A stretch of 64,000 nt of DNA from Staphylococcus simulans (GCF_002902285.1 NZ_PPRU01000011.1:1-64000); one strand, 5' to 3'; positions 39,663-50,413 are shown, counted from the first letter of the stretch. Translations and numbers: made by a program. Notes: generated by a model not told the origin, from the letters alone.

Positions 39663-40922
39663 ATGAAATTTACAGAGTTGACAGTTAAAGAATATGACAA
39701 TTTTGTGCAGAATCCATCGCTAGAAAGCCATTATTTTCAAACGAAAGAAAATATCGGCACAAGAGAAGCAGACGGTTTTGAAGTTGTATTATTAGGGATT
39801 AAAGACATCGACAACCGTGTGATTGCAGCAAGTTTATTCTCTAAAATTCCTACAATGGGAAGTTATGTTTATTATTCAAACCGTGGTCCGGTGATGGACT
39901 ATAGCGATTTAGGTCTTGTAGAGTTTTATTTACGTGAGTTAGAGAAATACTTACGTCAGCATAATTGCTTATATGTGAAATTAGATCCATATTGGATTTA
40001 CCAAATTTATGATAAAGACGTAAACCCATTTCCAAGTCGTGAACAAAACGATGCACTTGTGAACTTATTTAAATCACACGGTTACCATCACCATGGCTTC
40101 ACAACAAAATACGACACTTCAAGCCAAGTGCGTTGGATGGGTGTCTTAGATCTTAAAGACGAAACACCAGCCTCTCTTAAAAAACAATTTGATAGCCAAC
40201 GTAAACGTAATATCAATAAGTCAATTAATTATGGGGTAAAAGTTCGTTTCTTAGGTGAAGACGAACTAGATAAATTCTTCAAGTTATACCGTGAAACTGA
40301 AGAACGTGCTGGTTTCGTTTCAAAAACAGATGAGTACTTCAAAAACTTCATTGAGCACTATGGTGATAAAGTATTAATCCCATTAGCTTATATTGATTTA
40401 GATGAGTACATCACATCGCTACAAGAGTCATTAAATGATAAAGAAGGCCGTCGTGATCAAATGATGGCGAAAGAAAATAAATCTGATAAACAATTGAAGA
40501 AAATCTCAGAGTTGGATAAACAAATTGAACATGACCAAAAAGAATTGCTGAAAGCGAGCGAATTGCGTCAAACAGATGGTTCAATTTTAGATTTAGCTGC
40601 AGGCGTTTATTTCGCAAATTCCTATGAAGTGAACTACTTCTCTGGTGGTTCTTCAGAGAAATATAATCAATACATGGGACCTTATATGATGCATTGGTTC
40701 ATGATTAACTATTGCTTCGAACATGGTTATGATCGTTATAATTTCTATGGTTTATCAGGTGATTTCACTGAAGATAGTGAAGACTACGGTGTGTACCGCT
40801 TCAAACGCGGCTTCAATGTACAAATTGAAGAATTAATCGGAGATTTCTATAAACCAATTCAAAAAGTGAAATATTGGATTTTCAATACGTTGAATAACAT
40901 CCGTCAAAAAGTAAAAAAATAA
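39663..40922 (+). CDS. femB: Aminoacyltransferase FemB (glycines 4-5 of the interpeptide bridge)
   Basis: A 419-aa paralogue of FemA with the same layout: two GNAT-like domains and a helical arm (about 250-300). It adds glycines 4 and 5. Shared features are [28 protein letters not shown] and [20 protein letters not shown]. The Shine-Dalgarno is GTAGAAGGGA. S. carnosus is classically lysostaphin-sensitive, which fits an intact pentaglycine pathway. Confidence 0.95.
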   Translation: MKFTELTVKEYDNFVQNPSLESHYFQTKENIGTREADGFEVVLLGIKDIDNRVIAASLFSKIPTMGSYVYYSNRGPVMDYSDLGLVEFYLRELEKYLRQHNCLYVKLDPYWIYQIYDKDVNPFPSREQNDALVNLFKSHGYHHHGFTTKYDTSSQVRWMGVLDLKDETPASLKKQFDSQRKRNINKSINYGVKVRFLGEDELDKFFKLYRETEERAGFVSKTDEYFKNFIEHYGDKVLIPLAYIDLDEYITSLQESLNDKEGRRDQMMAKENKSDKQLKKISELDKQIEHDQKELLKASELRQTDGSILDLAAGVYFANSYEVNYFSGGSSEKYNQYMGPYMMHWFMINYCFEHGYDRYNFYGLSGDFTEDSEDYGVYRFKRGFNVQIEELIGDFYKPIQKVKYWIFNTLNNIRQKVKK

Positions 40923-40950
40923 ATGCTTTTAAGAAGCAACCTAACATAAT

Positions 40951-40998
40951 AAAAAACGTGCTTTCCTCATCAAATTTTGAAGAAAGCACGTTTTTTTG
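40951..40998. terminator. Bidirectional terminator between femB and the DUF308 gene
   Basis: AAAAAACGTGCTTTC pairs with GAAAGCACGTTTTTT. Confidence 0.9.
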
Positions 40999-41004
40999 AT
41001 TTAA

Positions 41005-41526
41005 TTAGTGCGCAAATGCGTCAAAGACATAGTTTAAACCGATTAAAAGGAAAGTGAAACCAACAAAGAAAGCGATTAAAAATGCACCTATTAATGGATT
41101 GAACAATAAAATGATACCTGCGATAATACCAATGATATTAACGAGTAATGAGAAAAAGTGATATACCTTATTCGTACGCTCTACTGGTGTCACAGTAAAG
41201 ACACCTAATGCAGATGAAAAGATAAACCAAAATGCAAGCATATAAATAATTGCGACTTGGCCTACATTAGTAAAAACAATAAATAAAATACCGAAAATAA
41301 TATTAAGAATACCAAGTATCATTAACCAGCCGCTAGAAACGCCGACAAAGGCTTTCGTTAAACGTCTGAAGAATAATTCAGCAATACCATTAAATATGAA
41401 GAAAATCCCGAATAACCAAGTGATGACTGTTAAGTTTTCGACAGGGAAGCTCACGCTTAAAATTCCAATCAATGCGAATAATAAACCGATGATTAAACTT
41501 GACCATCTAATGTGATTAGTAGACAA
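41005..41526 (-). CDS. HdeD/DUF308-like small membrane protein
   Basis: A 173-aa protein with about six hydrophobic segments in pairs, as in the HdeD/DUF308 family linked to acid resistance in E. coli; the role in staphylococci is unknown. The TTG at 41526 is preferred because GAGGTG lies 6 nt upstream; the ATG at 41544 (6 codons earlier) has no Shine-Dalgarno. A SigB-like promoter lies about 35 nt upstream, suggesting general-stress expression. Confidence 0.75.
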   Translation of the reverse strand: MSTNHIRWSSLIIGLLFALIGILSVSFPVENLTVITWLFGIFFIFNGIAELFFRRLTKAFVGVSSGWLMILGILNIIFGILFIVFTNVGQVAIIYMLAFWFIFSSALGVFTVTPVERTNKVYHFFSLLVNIIGIIAGIILLFNPLIGAFLIAFFVGFTFLLIGLNYVFDAFAH

Positions 41527-41563
41527 TTTTAACACCTCTTTCATGAAATATATACATTAGTAT

Positions 41564-41587
41564 ATACCCTTTAACGAAAAATTACAT
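41564..41587 (-). promoter_or_regulatory. Candidate SigB promoter of the DUF308 gene
   Basis: On the minus strand ATGTAA (41587-41582), a 12-nt spacer and GGGTAT (41569-41564) resemble GTTTAA-N12-15-GGGTAT. The predicted start gives a leader of about 30 nt. Confidence 0.45.
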
Positions 41588-41805
41588 GTTAAAAAATTCA
41601 TAAACAGTTAAAATAAGATGATAATCAACAAAAGAAGTAAATTGTATAATTAAATGGTGTTTAAAGTGAAGTTAAATAGAATACTCTTTACTTAAATTGG
41701 TAAGAAGGTATGCAAATATACATAAATGCATAAGGAGAGGAGTTATAAATAAGTAATACCAGGGGATTAAAAGACTTAAAATAAGCCTCAAAATACAAAA
41801 AGATG

Positions 41806-42011
41806 TTATATAAAGTAAGTTGATACACCAAAAACTATTAGAATCATGCTGAGCATAGTTGTCATTAACCATTGAACTGAGTATTTTAGCTTTTTTGGAA
41901 ATCGTCAAACTTTGTATCAAGTTTAACAATTCTACCATCTAATGCATTAAATTTATCATCAATTTTTTGATCCAGCATGTTAAAACGTTCATCGATTTTA
42001 GCATCAAGTGA
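41806..42011 (-). pseudogene. Frameshifted remnant of a coiled-coil plus membrane-segment protein
   Basis: One minus-strand frame reads AKIDERFNMLDQKIDDKF and continues NALDGRIVKLDTKFDDFQK, a regular heptad-like coil, up to a stop at 41886-41888. Adding one A to the A6 run near 41891-41896 joins it to LKYSVQWLMTTMLSMILIVF in the next frame, a TM segment ending at 41806. The 5' end is lost (in-frame stop at 42014-42012). Coil-then-TM recalls XhlA-type or similar small proteins; the family is not certain. Confidence 0.5.
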
Positions 42012-42227
42012 TTAATGTATACAGTTATTTAGCGATAAATAGCTAAAAATTAAGAGATTTAGTTGTTTGGAAAGCTAAATGGCTGTAAAAGATAGAATTA
42101 AATATATTTATGTTATGTAAACCAATTAACGTTATTGTATTTAAAATCATTGCATATAAGGATTGACTGAGTATGTTTAGATATTGGTGTTTAAGCATTA
42201 TAAATGCAGTTATTGGAAAATTTGAAT

Positions 42228-42307
42228 GCTGAGAGAGCTTCTGTATTGCATCGAGAATTAACATTACGGATAATCACAGATGACGCTAAGTAGTTATAAT
42301 TAAAATG
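42228..42307. repeat. Diverged direct repeat, copy A
   Basis: The first 33 nt (GCTGAGAGA... to GAGAATTA) match copy B at 25 of 33 positions without gaps; the next 47 nt align loosely with a 2-nt indel. Confidence 0.45.
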
Positions 42308-42399
42308 GCATGATTAACGATATTTAAACTGGATTGATTTAAGTAATGTCAAAGATGGATAATGTGAACGTAAATAAGGTATTTATTATAAAATAAGAT

Positions 42400-42481
42400 G
42401 CTGAGAGACGCTCTGAGCTGCAATGAGAATTAGATATGATAGACAAATACCAATGGCGTTACATAATAGCAATTAGAAATG
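42400..42481. repeat. Diverged direct repeat, copy B
   Basis: Partner of the copy at 42228, offset by 172 nt. On the minus strand both could once have coded LIL-x-A-x-Q-x-x-SQH, suggesting a decayed duplicated short gene. Confidence 0.45.
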
Positions 42482-42711
42482 ACTAAGCTGATTTATAATA
42501 ATGAGATATGTGATTTGAACTTAGATTTGTAGTTTGAATAAATTAATATGAAGATCCACGGTAATTAAGATAAGTCAGTTCAGCTTAAAATGAATTATAG
42601 ATTTGTTAGTTAATGAGTGTATGCAGAAAATAACATAAGTTAGTAAAACTGAATATATGGTAAATATGACCATAAAAGCGAGGTAGCTGTATCTAACTAT
42701 TCTTTTTGTTC

Positions 42712-42746
<35 letters not shown>

Positions 42747-43044
42747 GTATTGAGCAGAAGAAGTGGTTTTACCTATACTCTATTGTGTATGTATTGATAA
42801 TTTTGTTGTTATATTTATGTTGCTTGGTCATGATTTGTAACTTGTGTTTGAGCCTTTGTTTGCTTTAGTTTGAACTTCCTCAAATTCTAAACCAAAAAAG
42901 CTGTTTTTATGTATTTTAATTTAGGTAAATTCGTACATATAGCAAGTTATGGATTTAAGTATGTAAAAAGCTTTGATTAAGGATTGGTCATTAATTGAAT
43001 CAGCTGATCTATCTCTAGTTTACATAATCTAAGATATTACATAA

Positions 43045-43080
43045 ATAGTATCCAGATACCTTTTTGTACCTGGATACTAT
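43045..43080 (-). terminator. Terminator-like hairpin after the nik operon
   Basis: ATAGTATCCAG...TAC (43045-43059) pairs with GTACCTGGATACTAT (43066-43080) almost perfectly. The T tract on the minus strand is weak (TATTTATG). Confidence 0.6.
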
Positions 43081-43089
43081 ATGAGTAAT

Positions 43090-43785
43090 TTAATTTTCGT
43101 TATAAGCAGCTATGAGTTCTTTAGTATATGGGTGCCGTGATTCATCAAATAATTGTTCAGTTCTAAAATCATCTACAATTTGACCGTTTTGAATGACAAT
43201 CATTCGTTCAACAATTTGATTTAACATTGCTATATCATGAGAAATAATGATCATTGTTGTTTGTTGTTGATTATGGATGACTTTAAGCTTTTCGACTAAT
43301 TTTTGTTCAGCAACAACATCTAAACTTGATGTGATTTCATCGCAAATTAAAACATCAGGCTGCAACATAACCGTTCTTAATACATTAAATCGTTGTAATT
43401 GCCCCCCACTGACTTGATCTGGATAACGCGTTAAGAGTTGGCTATCTAAGTCTAATTGTGACATTAAAGGTAATACAACTTGGTCAAATGAGTGTTCAGC
43501 ATTCACATAGTATTTTAAAGGTTCTATTAATGATGCTTTAATCGTTAACTTTGGATTGAAACTCTGTGTCGCTTGTTGAAAAATTGGCAAGATACGAGGC
43601 GAATTAATATCTATTGTGCCTTGAACAGGCGTTAATTCACCTAGAATCAAGTTCATTAATGTCGTTTTACCAGAGCCTGATTCACCGATAATCCCTACTA
43701 ATTCGCCCTTTTGAATATTGAGATTAATGTTATGAAGAATATCTGCTTTGTCATACGCAAAACTGAGATGTTTAATTTTAATCAT
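43090..43785 (-). CDS. nikE: Nickel/peptide ABC transporter ATPase, Opp2F/NikE-type
   Basis: A 231-aa ABC ATPase. Walker A is GESGSGKTTL, the signature is VSGGQLQRFNVLR, Walker B is VLICDEITSSLD and the H-loop is ISHD. It overlaps nikD by 8 nt. In S. aureus the Opp2 cluster at this location was shown to import nickel and renamed NikABCDE, supporting urease; that transfer is by position and family, not by visible nickel ligands. Confidence 0.82.
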   Translation of the reverse strand: MIKIKHLSFAYDKADILHNINLNIQKGELVGIIGESGSGKTTLMNLILGELTPVQGTIDINSPRILPIFQQATQSFNPKLTIKASLIEPLKYYVNAEHSFDQVVLPLMSQLDLDSQLLTRYPDQVSGGQLQRFNVLRTVMLQPDVLICDEITSSLDVVAEQKLVEKLKVIHNQQQTTMIIISHDIAMLNQIVERMIVIQNGQIVDDFRTEQLFDESRHPYTKELIAAYNEN

Positions 43786-44563
43786 GCGTATCTTCCTTTC
43801 GTATTAAGCGACTTCTCGCATTTAACAAGTGCTTTGTATATCCAGCAATATTACCTTCTTTAAATTGCGATATAGGTCCACTTTCAATGATGGTTCCATC
43901 TTTAATAACATTAATTTCATCCGCATATTGAATCACATGTGTTAAGTTATGTGTGATTAACAGTAAAGTTGTATTGTGAGCTTCAGCTAAGTGCTTAATC
44001 AGCTTCATAATACGTTGGCCATTTAATACATCTAACGATGCGACAGGTTCATCCGCAATAATTAAATCAGGTTCTAACATTAAAACACTCGCAATATACA
44101 ATCGTTCTAACTGTCCACCTGATAACATGAAACGATATTTAGATAAGATATTATTGCTGTCTAAATTCACCCAATTCAAGGCGCGTTCAATATGTTCTAA
44201 CGCTTCTTGTTTAGAAACAGCATAATGCGTACGATATATGGCACTTAATTGTTTGCCAAGACGGGTGTGATTATTAAAACTATGCGCATAATCTTGTGAG
44301 ATATACCCAATTTGTTTACCTAATAATGGTTTAATAGATTGAATGGGTTGGTTCTCAAAATAGAATTGATCATAAGATACTTTTAATTCTCTAGGCGTTT
44401 GACCGATTAATGCACTTGCGGTTAAGCTTTTGCCTGAACCACTTTCACCGATTAATACATTCACTTTACCTTCTATAATAGACAAGTTTAAATGCTGTAT
44501 TAAGGGACGTTTCTGTTGATCGGTGATATTCAAATTATTCAATTGCATCAAGGTTTTAGTCAT
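43778..44563 (-). CDS. nikD: Nickel/peptide ABC transporter ATPase, Opp2D/NikD-type
   Basis: A 261-aa ABC ATPase. Walker A is [11 protein letters not shown], the signature is [12 protein letters not shown], Walker B is [12 protein letters not shown] and the H-loop is ITHN. Start 44563 follows AGAAGGGAT; the upstream ATG at 44602 lacks one. It overlaps nikC by 8 nt and nikE by 8 nt. Lacking the long C-terminal Opp/Dpp extension. Confidence 0.82.
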   Translation of the reverse strand: MTKTLMQLNNLNITDQQKRPLIQHLNLSIIEGKVNVLIGESGSGKSLTASALIGQTPRELKVSYDQFYFENQPIQSIKPLLGKQIGYISQDYAHSFNNHTRLGKQLSAIYRTHYAVSKQEALEHIERALNWVNLDSNNILSKYRFMLSGGQLERLYIASVLMLEPDLIIADEPVASLDVLNGQRIMKLIKHLAEAHNTTLLLITHNLTHVIQYADEINVIKDGTIIESGPISQFKEGNIAGYTKHLLNARSRLIRKEDTHD

Positions 44564-45374
44564 GAATATCCCTTCTTTCTGAGATACGGTCTCGCAATGC
44601 ATCCCCTGCCAAATTAAAGAGTAAAATAGTAATGGAAATCAATGTTGCAGGTGCTAATAACATAATCGGATGTTCAGTAAAGAAATCTCTACCAGCCGCT
44701 AACATAGCACCCCATTCTGGTGAAGGTGGTTGTGCGCCTAACCCTAAGAATGAAAGTGATGAAATATATAGGATGATTTTACCAATATCTACAATCATCA
44801 AGACGATTAATGAAGGAAGCACTTGCGGTAATAAGTGTTTAAAGATAATTACATAGCCTGGCACATGGAAATAACGGGCTAGTTTAATATAATTTTTGTC
44901 CATCTCTGTATTTACAATCGTACGCGTTACTCTCGTATAAGTCATCCAGTTAATGATTGTAATGGCAATGACTAAATTCCAAATACTTGGTTTAAAGAAA
45001 CTCGCAAAAGCAATCATTAAGACAAAGTCAGGGATACCTAAACCAATATCGATGATTCTCATAATAATGGTGTCTAAGATGCCTTTACGATAACCCGCAA
45101 TCAAACCTAGCGGTACACCTATTATTACGATTAAAGCAATTGTTAGCAGTGTAATCGCAAGTGTATAACGTGCACCTATCACGAGTCGCGCAAATAAATC
45201 TCTGCCATAATCATCAGTCCCAAGCCAGTGTTGTGGACTTGGAGTTTGTAATGTATCGTTTAAATGTACCGTTAATGCTTGGTTACTTGTTACTGTAAAT
45301 TGGAGAAGAATGAGTAAAAGCAAATAGATAGCGAAAATATAAAAAATGATATTATGTTTCGTCAGTTTCATCAT
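44556..45374 (-). CDS. nikC: Nickel/peptide ABC transporter permease, Opp2C/NikC-type
   Basis: A 272-aa inner-membrane permease of the DppC/NikC family with about six TM segments, the N-terminal [16 protein letters not shown] motif and the [19 protein letters not shown] coupling loop. The ATG at 45374 shares ATGA with the nikB stop, a classic coupled overlap; the ATG at 45407 has no Shine-Dalgarno. Confidence 0.85.
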   Translation of the reverse strand: MMKLTKHNIIFYIFAIYLLLLILLQFTVTSNQALTVHLNDTLQTPSPQHWLGTDDYGRDLFARLVIGARYTLAITLLTIALIVIIGVPLGLIAGYRKGILDTIIMRIIDIGLGIPDFVLMIAFASFFKPSIWNLVIAITIINWMTYTRVTRTIVNTEMDKNYIKLARYFHVPGYVIIFKHLLPQVLPSLIVLMIVDIGKIILYISSLSFLGLGAQPPSPEWGAMLAAGRDFFTEHPIMLLAPATLISITILLFNLAGDALRDRISERRDIHD

Positions 45375-46357
45375 TGTTTCACTCGCCCTTCTCTTCTGCG
45401 TGACCATAAAGATTTAGGTTTCAAATGTTTATAGCGTTGTGTCGGGTCTAAGAATAAGATAATGATATCCGCAATCGCATTTCCAATCACCACAAAGGCG
45501 CCTATCATTAATACAGCGCCTTGAACGACAGGATAATCTCTCGAACGAATGCTTTCAACTAAGAAATAACCGATACCCGGTATATCGAATAAATTCTCGA
45601 TTACAACAGTACTTCCGATTAAACCGCCAATAGACATACCGATAATAGAAATCACGGGTATCAAAGCAGGTTTGAAGATGTCTTTAAATAGAATATAACT
45701 TTCTGACATGCCACGTGCACGTGATGCTTTCACTTCCCTGCTTCGATATAAATCAATTAAAGTCGAACGCATTAAGCGAATGTGATACGCACTTAAACCG
45801 ATACTTAACGCGATAATAGGCAAAATATAACCTGCAGGCGTATCAATACCAGCTGCTGGTAATAGCTCTAATTTTTGTGCTATGAAATAAATCAGTAACA
45901 TTCCTAAAAAGAATGAAGGAATTGAAACAAAAGCTGAAGTTAACACACGAATGGTACGATCAATCCAAGTGTGATAATAAACAGCAGCTAACGTTCCAAG
46001 TGTTAAAGATAATAACAACGTAATCAATAATGTACCAAATGCGATAGTGAGTGTGGGTGGTGTGAAGAATAATAGTTCATTCAGTACTGGCTCTTGTGTT
46101 TGAATACTCGTGCCGAAGTCCAAACGTAAGATATGTGTAAACCACTCCCACCACTGCACAATTATCGGTTGATTTAATCCTAATTGTGCTCTGGCTTGTT
46201 CAATTTTGTCATGAGATACATTCGCAACATCTAAATGCAGCATTTTATTGACTGGATCACCAGGCGAAAGTTTCATCAATATAAATGTAATAGTAGAAAG
46301 GACAAATAATACTAAGATCATTTGTCCTATTCTAGAGAGTAAGTGTTTAATTATCAT
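45371..46357 (-). CDS. nikB: Nickel/peptide ABC transporter permease, Opp2B/NikB-type
   Basis: A 328-aa permease of the DppB/NikB family: the N-terminal GDPVNKML region, about six TM segments and [18 protein letters not shown]. It shares ATGA overlaps with nikA upstream and nikC downstream. Confidence 0.85.
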   Translation of the reverse strand: MIIKHLLSRIGQMILVLFVLSTITFILMKLSPGDPVNKMLHLDVANVSHDKIEQARAQLGLNQPIIVQWWEWFTHILRLDFGTSIQTQEPVLNELLFFTPPTLTIAFGTLLITLLLSLTLGTLAAVYYHTWIDRTIRVLTSAFVSIPSFFLGMLLIYFIAQKLELLPAAGIDTPAGYILPIIALSIGLSAYHIRLMRSTLIDLYRSREVKASRARGMSESYILFKDIFKPALIPVISIIGMSIGGLIGSTVVIENLFDIPGIGYFLVESIRSRDYPVVQGAVLMIGAFVVIGNAIADIIILFLDPTQRYKHLKPKSLWSRRREGRVKQ

Positions 46358-47835
46358 TTTCGTTTATCTACCTTTTCATCAATCAGGTAAATACCTTCTG
46401 GTGTCGTTTGAACATTTTCGACTTTTTGGTTCATCGCATTGATTTGGTCATTATAAAGGATATAACTATTTGGAATATCTTGCTTTGATACTTCTAATAT
46501 TTCATTTGTTAAGTGATGACGCTCATTTTTATCTACAGTATGATTCAATTGTTCAATCAATTGATCTACTTTGTGATTATGATAAGCGCCCTTATTCACT
46601 GCACCATCTTTTTTATATGCCATATTAAAGAAGTAACCTGTATCTCCTCTAGGAATCGTACCGAAACTATACATAGAGGCATCCCAATCTTTTTTGTTTT
46701 TCAAGAAGCCTTCAATATCATCTACGTTTTGAATTTTAATTTGAATATGTGCTTTTTTCGCATCAGATTGAATGACTTGTAAGATTTTAGTCAGTTCAGG
46801 TCTGCCTGAATAAGATGAAACATTCAATTTTAATGGATGTTTCTCTGAATAGCCTGCTTTTTCCATTAGTGCTTTGGCTTTAGAGATATCTTGTTTCGGA
46901 ATGGCTTTATCTTTAATAAAATCTAGTTTTGTATTGAACGGACCATTGGCTGGTGCTGCATAATGATCAGCGACTTTATCACTGATTTGTTGGCGATTAA
47001 TCACAGCATCTAATGCTTCTCGCACGTCTTTAGTCATTTTAGGACTTGTGTGGTTGTAAAGTAATAGTGATGTTCTGAAACCTGAAGTATTTTCTAGTTT
47101 TGCTTTATCTGATTTTTTGACGCTGTTGATTTTATCTACAGGTACATTAGTAGTGACATCCGTACGGCCAGAGAGTACATGTTCTGTTCTTGAACTGCCA
47201 TCTTCATTAAAGGTAACTTTCATAGATTTTAATTCTGGTTCACCATGCCAATAATCTTTATTTTGACTTAAATTGATTTGTTGTGTTCGTTTGAAATCTT
47301 TAATGGCATATGGGCCTGTGCCGACAGGTGTTTGTTTGATATCTGTTTTGGATTTTGTATCATAAATAGCGGTAAAAGGACTCGCAAGTTCGGAAATCAA
47401 CTCTGGATACGCACCTTTAGTCTTAATCGTTACTTTTTGGCCTTCAGCTTTAATAGATTCAATAGGTAATGTTGCTTTCAGCAGGTCACTTTTTTTCAAA
47501 CCTTGTTCTAAGCTATCTTTGACAGCTTGTCCTGTTAAGGCATGTCCATTTTGGAATTTAATGCCATCTTTTAAGGTGAAAGTTAATGTATCATCAGATG
47601 GTTGGTCGTATGATTTAACGAGGTGTGGTTTAATTTCACCTTTCGTTGTTGTTTTAAATAATGTTTCAGCCGCTCCAATTGTAACAGGAACATCTGTATC
47701 ATACGGTGCAAGTGTTGTCGTTTTTAGAGGGAGTTCGACTTTTAATTGGTCATCAGCTGATGAAGAACCTCCGCTATTACTGCATCCAGCAAGTATGACT
47801 GCACCTGCAGCAAGTGATGTAAGTAATCGTTTCAT
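46354..47835 (-). CDS. nikA: Nickel/peptide ABC transporter substrate-binding lipoprotein, Opp2A/NikA-type
   Basis: A 493-aa SBP family 5 lipoprotein. A short basic N-terminus, hydrophobic core and lipobox VILAGC place the lipid-modified Cys at 18 (from ATG 47835). Family features include KFQNGHALTGQAVKDSLE, TPVGTGPYAIKDF and VREALDAVINRQQISD. The ATG at 47844 would add three residues. It is first of five co-directional overlapping genes. S. aureus NikA binds nickel, probably via histidine or metallophore complexes; the ligand here is inferred. Confidence 0.82.
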   Translation of the reverse strand: MKRLLTSLAAGAVILAGCSNSGGSSSADDQLKVELPLKTTTLAPYDTDVPVTIGAAETLFKTTTKGEIKPHLVKSYDQPSDDTLTFTLKDGIKFQNGHALTGQAVKDSLEQGLKKSDLLKATLPIESIKAEGQKVTIKTKGAYPELISELASPFTAIYDTKSKTDIKQTPVGTGPYAIKDFKRTQQINLSQNKDYWHGEPELKSMKVTFNEDGSSRTEHVLSGRTDVTTNVPVDKINSVKKSDKAKLENTSGFRTSLLLYNHTSPKMTKDVREALDAVINRQQISDKVADHYAAPANGPFNTKLDFIKDKAIPKQDISKAKALMEKAGYSEKHPLKLNVSSYSGRPELTKILQVIQSDAKKAHIQIKIQNVDDIEGFLKNKKDWDASMYSFGTIPRGDTGYFFNMAYKKDGAVNKGAYHNHKVDQLIEQLNHTVDKNERHHLTNEILEVSKQDIPNSYILYNDQINAMNQKVENVQTTPEGIYLIDEKVDKRK

Positions 47836-47995
47836 GAAAGACATCTCAGTTAAAGTTATGTTATGTAAGTTTAAACATCATCTTTTGAGATGCTGTTCAC
47901 TTCCTTTCTATCTATAGGCATTATTGTTTAATTATAATACGTAAATATTCATTTTAAAAGAAGAGTGCGTTGGCGCTATAGTATAAACAAAATAA

Positions 47996-48027
47996 AACAA
48001 GACTGCTTAGAAAACAGCCTTGTTTGT
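47996..48027 (-). terminator. Terminator of the small membrane-protein gene
   Basis: On the minus strand ACAAGGCTG pairs with CAGTCTTGT, followed by TTTATTTTG. Confidence 0.75.
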
Positions 48028-48038
48028 TATAAATATAT

Positions 48039-48386
48039 TTATTTATTTCTGCGGAATCCATGTATGCGTGAACGTCTGCCTTCATGTTCATGCAGCTCTT
48101 TTTGAAGACGTTTTTCTAAACGGCGACGTCTGAAGTCGCGTGTGAAATACCAGACTAAGAAACTTTCAATTAAACTGATAATTGCCATAAACGCAGCATA
48201 CCCTAATAATGGCTGATATGTGATATCAAAAAAGTTTGGCAAGAAGAATGCAAGCACGCCCAGTACTACAAATGTTAATACTGCAGGTGCTACCCATTTA
48301 CTTAAAGCGAGTCCGAAAAAGACAGTTACGATTAATACTGCTACAATCGTAATCCATAAATAATTCGGCATATCAAAAATCGTCAT
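48039..48386 (-). CDS. Small membrane protein of unknown function
   Basis: 115 aa with three predicted TM segments (about 9-27, 33-52, 58-80) and a strongly basic C-terminal tail (DFRRRRLEKRLQKE and RIHGFRRNK). It may resemble the B. subtilis YrvD-type proteins, but I do not recognise it firmly. The Shine-Dalgarno GAGGAG lies upstream on the minus strand. It is divergent from pepF. A positive-inside tail suggests it sits at the cytoplasmic face; no function is proposed. Confidence 0.7.
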   Translation of the reverse strand: MTIFDMPNYLWITIVAVLIVTVFFGLALSKWVAPAVLTFVVLGVLAFFLPNFFDITYQPLLGYAAFMAIISLIESFLVWYFTRDFRRRRLEKRLQKELHEHEGRRSRIHGFRRNK

Positions 48387-48555
48387 ATACTTACTCCTCT
48401 CATTTCTATGAGAATTTAATCGTTTGCTTTATACATATTGTACAGTAAAGTGATTAAAACATGAAATAAATCAAAGCTTGTGCTAGATGCTTTCGTGAAT
48501 CGCTTGATGTATAATTTACTCATAACAATTATTAAGATTGCAGGAGGAATTCTAT

Positions 48556-50367
48556 ATGAGCCAAGGATTACCATTAAGAAAAGATATTCCTAAGCAAGAG
48601 AAATGGGACTTATCGGATTTATTTGAAAGTGATGAAGCATTTTATCAAACATTAGAAGAAGTATTAAGTGATACACTTGCGTTCAATAAGACGTTTGAAA
48701 ATCATTTAGATTCAGTAGAACAAGTGAAAGCAGCATTACCTCGATTTGTAGATTTATTAGTTCAAATTGATCGTTTAGGTAATTACGCGGAAATGTATCA
48801 CAGCGTAGATACTACTGACCCAAATCGTCAAAAATTGAGTGCTAAACTTAGTACATCATACGGAAAAATTGCGAGTCAACTTGCTTTTGTTGAGTCAGAA
48901 ATTCTCGCATTATCTGATGCGCAAATCGACGAATTGATTGCTGATACACCTTATCCGCATTATTTAAAACAATTGAAACGTCGTAAACCACACCAATTGT
49001 CATTCGAGGTGGAAAAAACATTAGCAGCTTTATCACCGACATTTAGTGCGGCTTATGATATGTACGGTATCACTAAAATGTTGGATATTCATTTTGAGCC
49101 ATTTGAAGTAGATGGTAAAACATATCCATTAGACTACCCTACTTTCGAAAATGAATATGAAGATAATCCTGATACAACATTCAGACGTAAAAGTTTTAAA
49201 CATTTCAGTGAAGCTTTACGTAAATATCAACATACGACAGCTGCGATTTATAATACGCATGTACAACAAGAGAAAATTGAAGCGGATTTAAGAGGCTATG
49301 ATTCAGTCATTGACTACTTGTTGGAAGAACAAGAAGTGACAAGAGAAATGTATGACCGTCAAATTGATGTCATTATGAGTGAATTAGCACCTGTCATGCA
49401 ACGATATGCGAAATTACTTCAAAAAGTACATGGTTTTGACCATATGAAATTTGAAGACTTGAAAGTCTCTATTGATCCATCATACGATCCAGAAATCTCA
49501 ATTGAAGATTCTAAAAACTATATCTATAATGCATTAGGTATTTTAGGCGATGACTACTTGAACATGGTACAAGCTGCTTATGATGATCGTTGGATAGATT
49601 TTGCGCAAAATAAAGGTAAAGAAACAGGTGCTTATTGTGCAAGTCCATATGCTTCTCATAGCTATGTCTTTATTTCATGGACTGGTAAAATGAATGAAGC
49701 TTTTGTATTAGCACATGAATTAGGACATGCAGGTCATTTCAATCTTGCACAAAGTCATCAAAACTTCTTAGAATCAGAAGCGTCTATGTACTTTGTAGAA
49801 GCACCATCTACTACCAATGAAATGTTAATGTCGAACTATCTCTTTGAAAGCAGTAATGACCCTAAATTTAAACGTTGGGTAATCGGTTCTATTATTTCAA
49901 GAACATACTATCACAATATGGTGACGCACTTATTAGAAGCAACGTATCAAAGAGAAGTTTATCGCTTAGTAGATGCAGGTGAAACATTAACAGCCTCTAC
50001 ACTTAATGATATTACACGCAAAGTTTATCAAGACTTCTTTGGTGATGCAGTTGAAATTTCTGAAGGAGCAGAGTTGACTTGGATGCGTCAACCACACTAC
50101 TATATGGGGCTTTATTCTTATACGTATTCTGCTGGTTTAACAATTGGTACAGTGATGTCACAACGTATTAAAAACGAAGGAAAACCTGCAGTAGAAGATT
50201 GGTTGAATACCTTGAAAGCTGGCGGCAGTTTATCACCTGTAGACTTAGCAAAAACAGCAGGTATTGATATTACAACAGATGCCCCACTTCGTGAGACAAT
50301 CAGTTATATCAGCAGTCTTGTAGATGAACTTGAAGAATTAACAGAAGAAATTAACCAACAATCATAA
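48556..50367 (+). CDS. pepF: Oligoendopeptidase F
   Basis: A 603-aa zinc metallopeptidase of family M3B. The HEXXH motif lies in LAHELGHAGHF (about residue 391), with the third ligand region ESEASMYFVEAPSTTNE. It cleaves short peptides in the cytosol. The ATG at 48556 has AGGAGGAAT upstream; an earlier in-frame ATG at 48538 overlaps that site. Its place next to a peptide/nickel transporter is conserved in staphylococci. Confidence 0.95.
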   Translation: MSQGLPLRKDIPKQEKWDLSDLFESDEAFYQTLEEVLSDTLAFNKTFENHLDSVEQVKAALPRFVDLLVQIDRLGNYAEMYHSVDTTDPNRQKLSAKLSTSYGKIASQLAFVESEILALSDAQIDELIADTPYPHYLKQLKRRKPHQLSFEVEKTLAALSPTFSAAYDMYGITKMLDIHFEPFEVDGKTYPLDYPTFENEYEDNPDTTFRRKSFKHFSEALRKYQHTTAAIYNTHVQQEKIEADLRGYDSVIDYLLEEQEVTREMYDRQIDVIMSELAPVMQRYAKLLQKVHGFDHMKFEDLKVSIDPSYDPEISIEDSKNYIYNALGILGDDYLNMVQAAYDDRWIDFAQNKGKETGAYCASPYASHSYVFISWTGKMNEAFVLAHELGHAGHFNLAQSHQNFLESEASMYFVEAPSTTNEMLMSNYLFESSNDPKFKRWVIGSIISRTYYHNMVTHLLEATYQREVYRLVDAGETLTASTLNDITRKVYQDFFGDAVEISEGAELTWMRQPHYYMGLYSYTYSAGLTIGTVMSQRIKNEGKPAVEDWLNTLKAGGSLSPVDLAKTAGIDITTDAPLRETISYISSLVDELEELTEEINQQS

Positions 50368-50413
50368 GAAAAGTTCATATCAAGCTTTATATATTGTTGA
50401 GTTACACAAATAA

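Noticed and set aside
41672..41938. Minus-strand ORF of 88 codons as a real membrane protein gene
   Set aside because: It has no Shine-Dalgarno, overlaps the frameshifted coil/TM remnant in the wrong frame and ends in random AT-rich sequence.
42043..42264. Minus-strand ORF of 73 codons as a small gene
   Set aside because: No ribosome site, composition follows the AT-rich background, and the region around it is clearly decayed.
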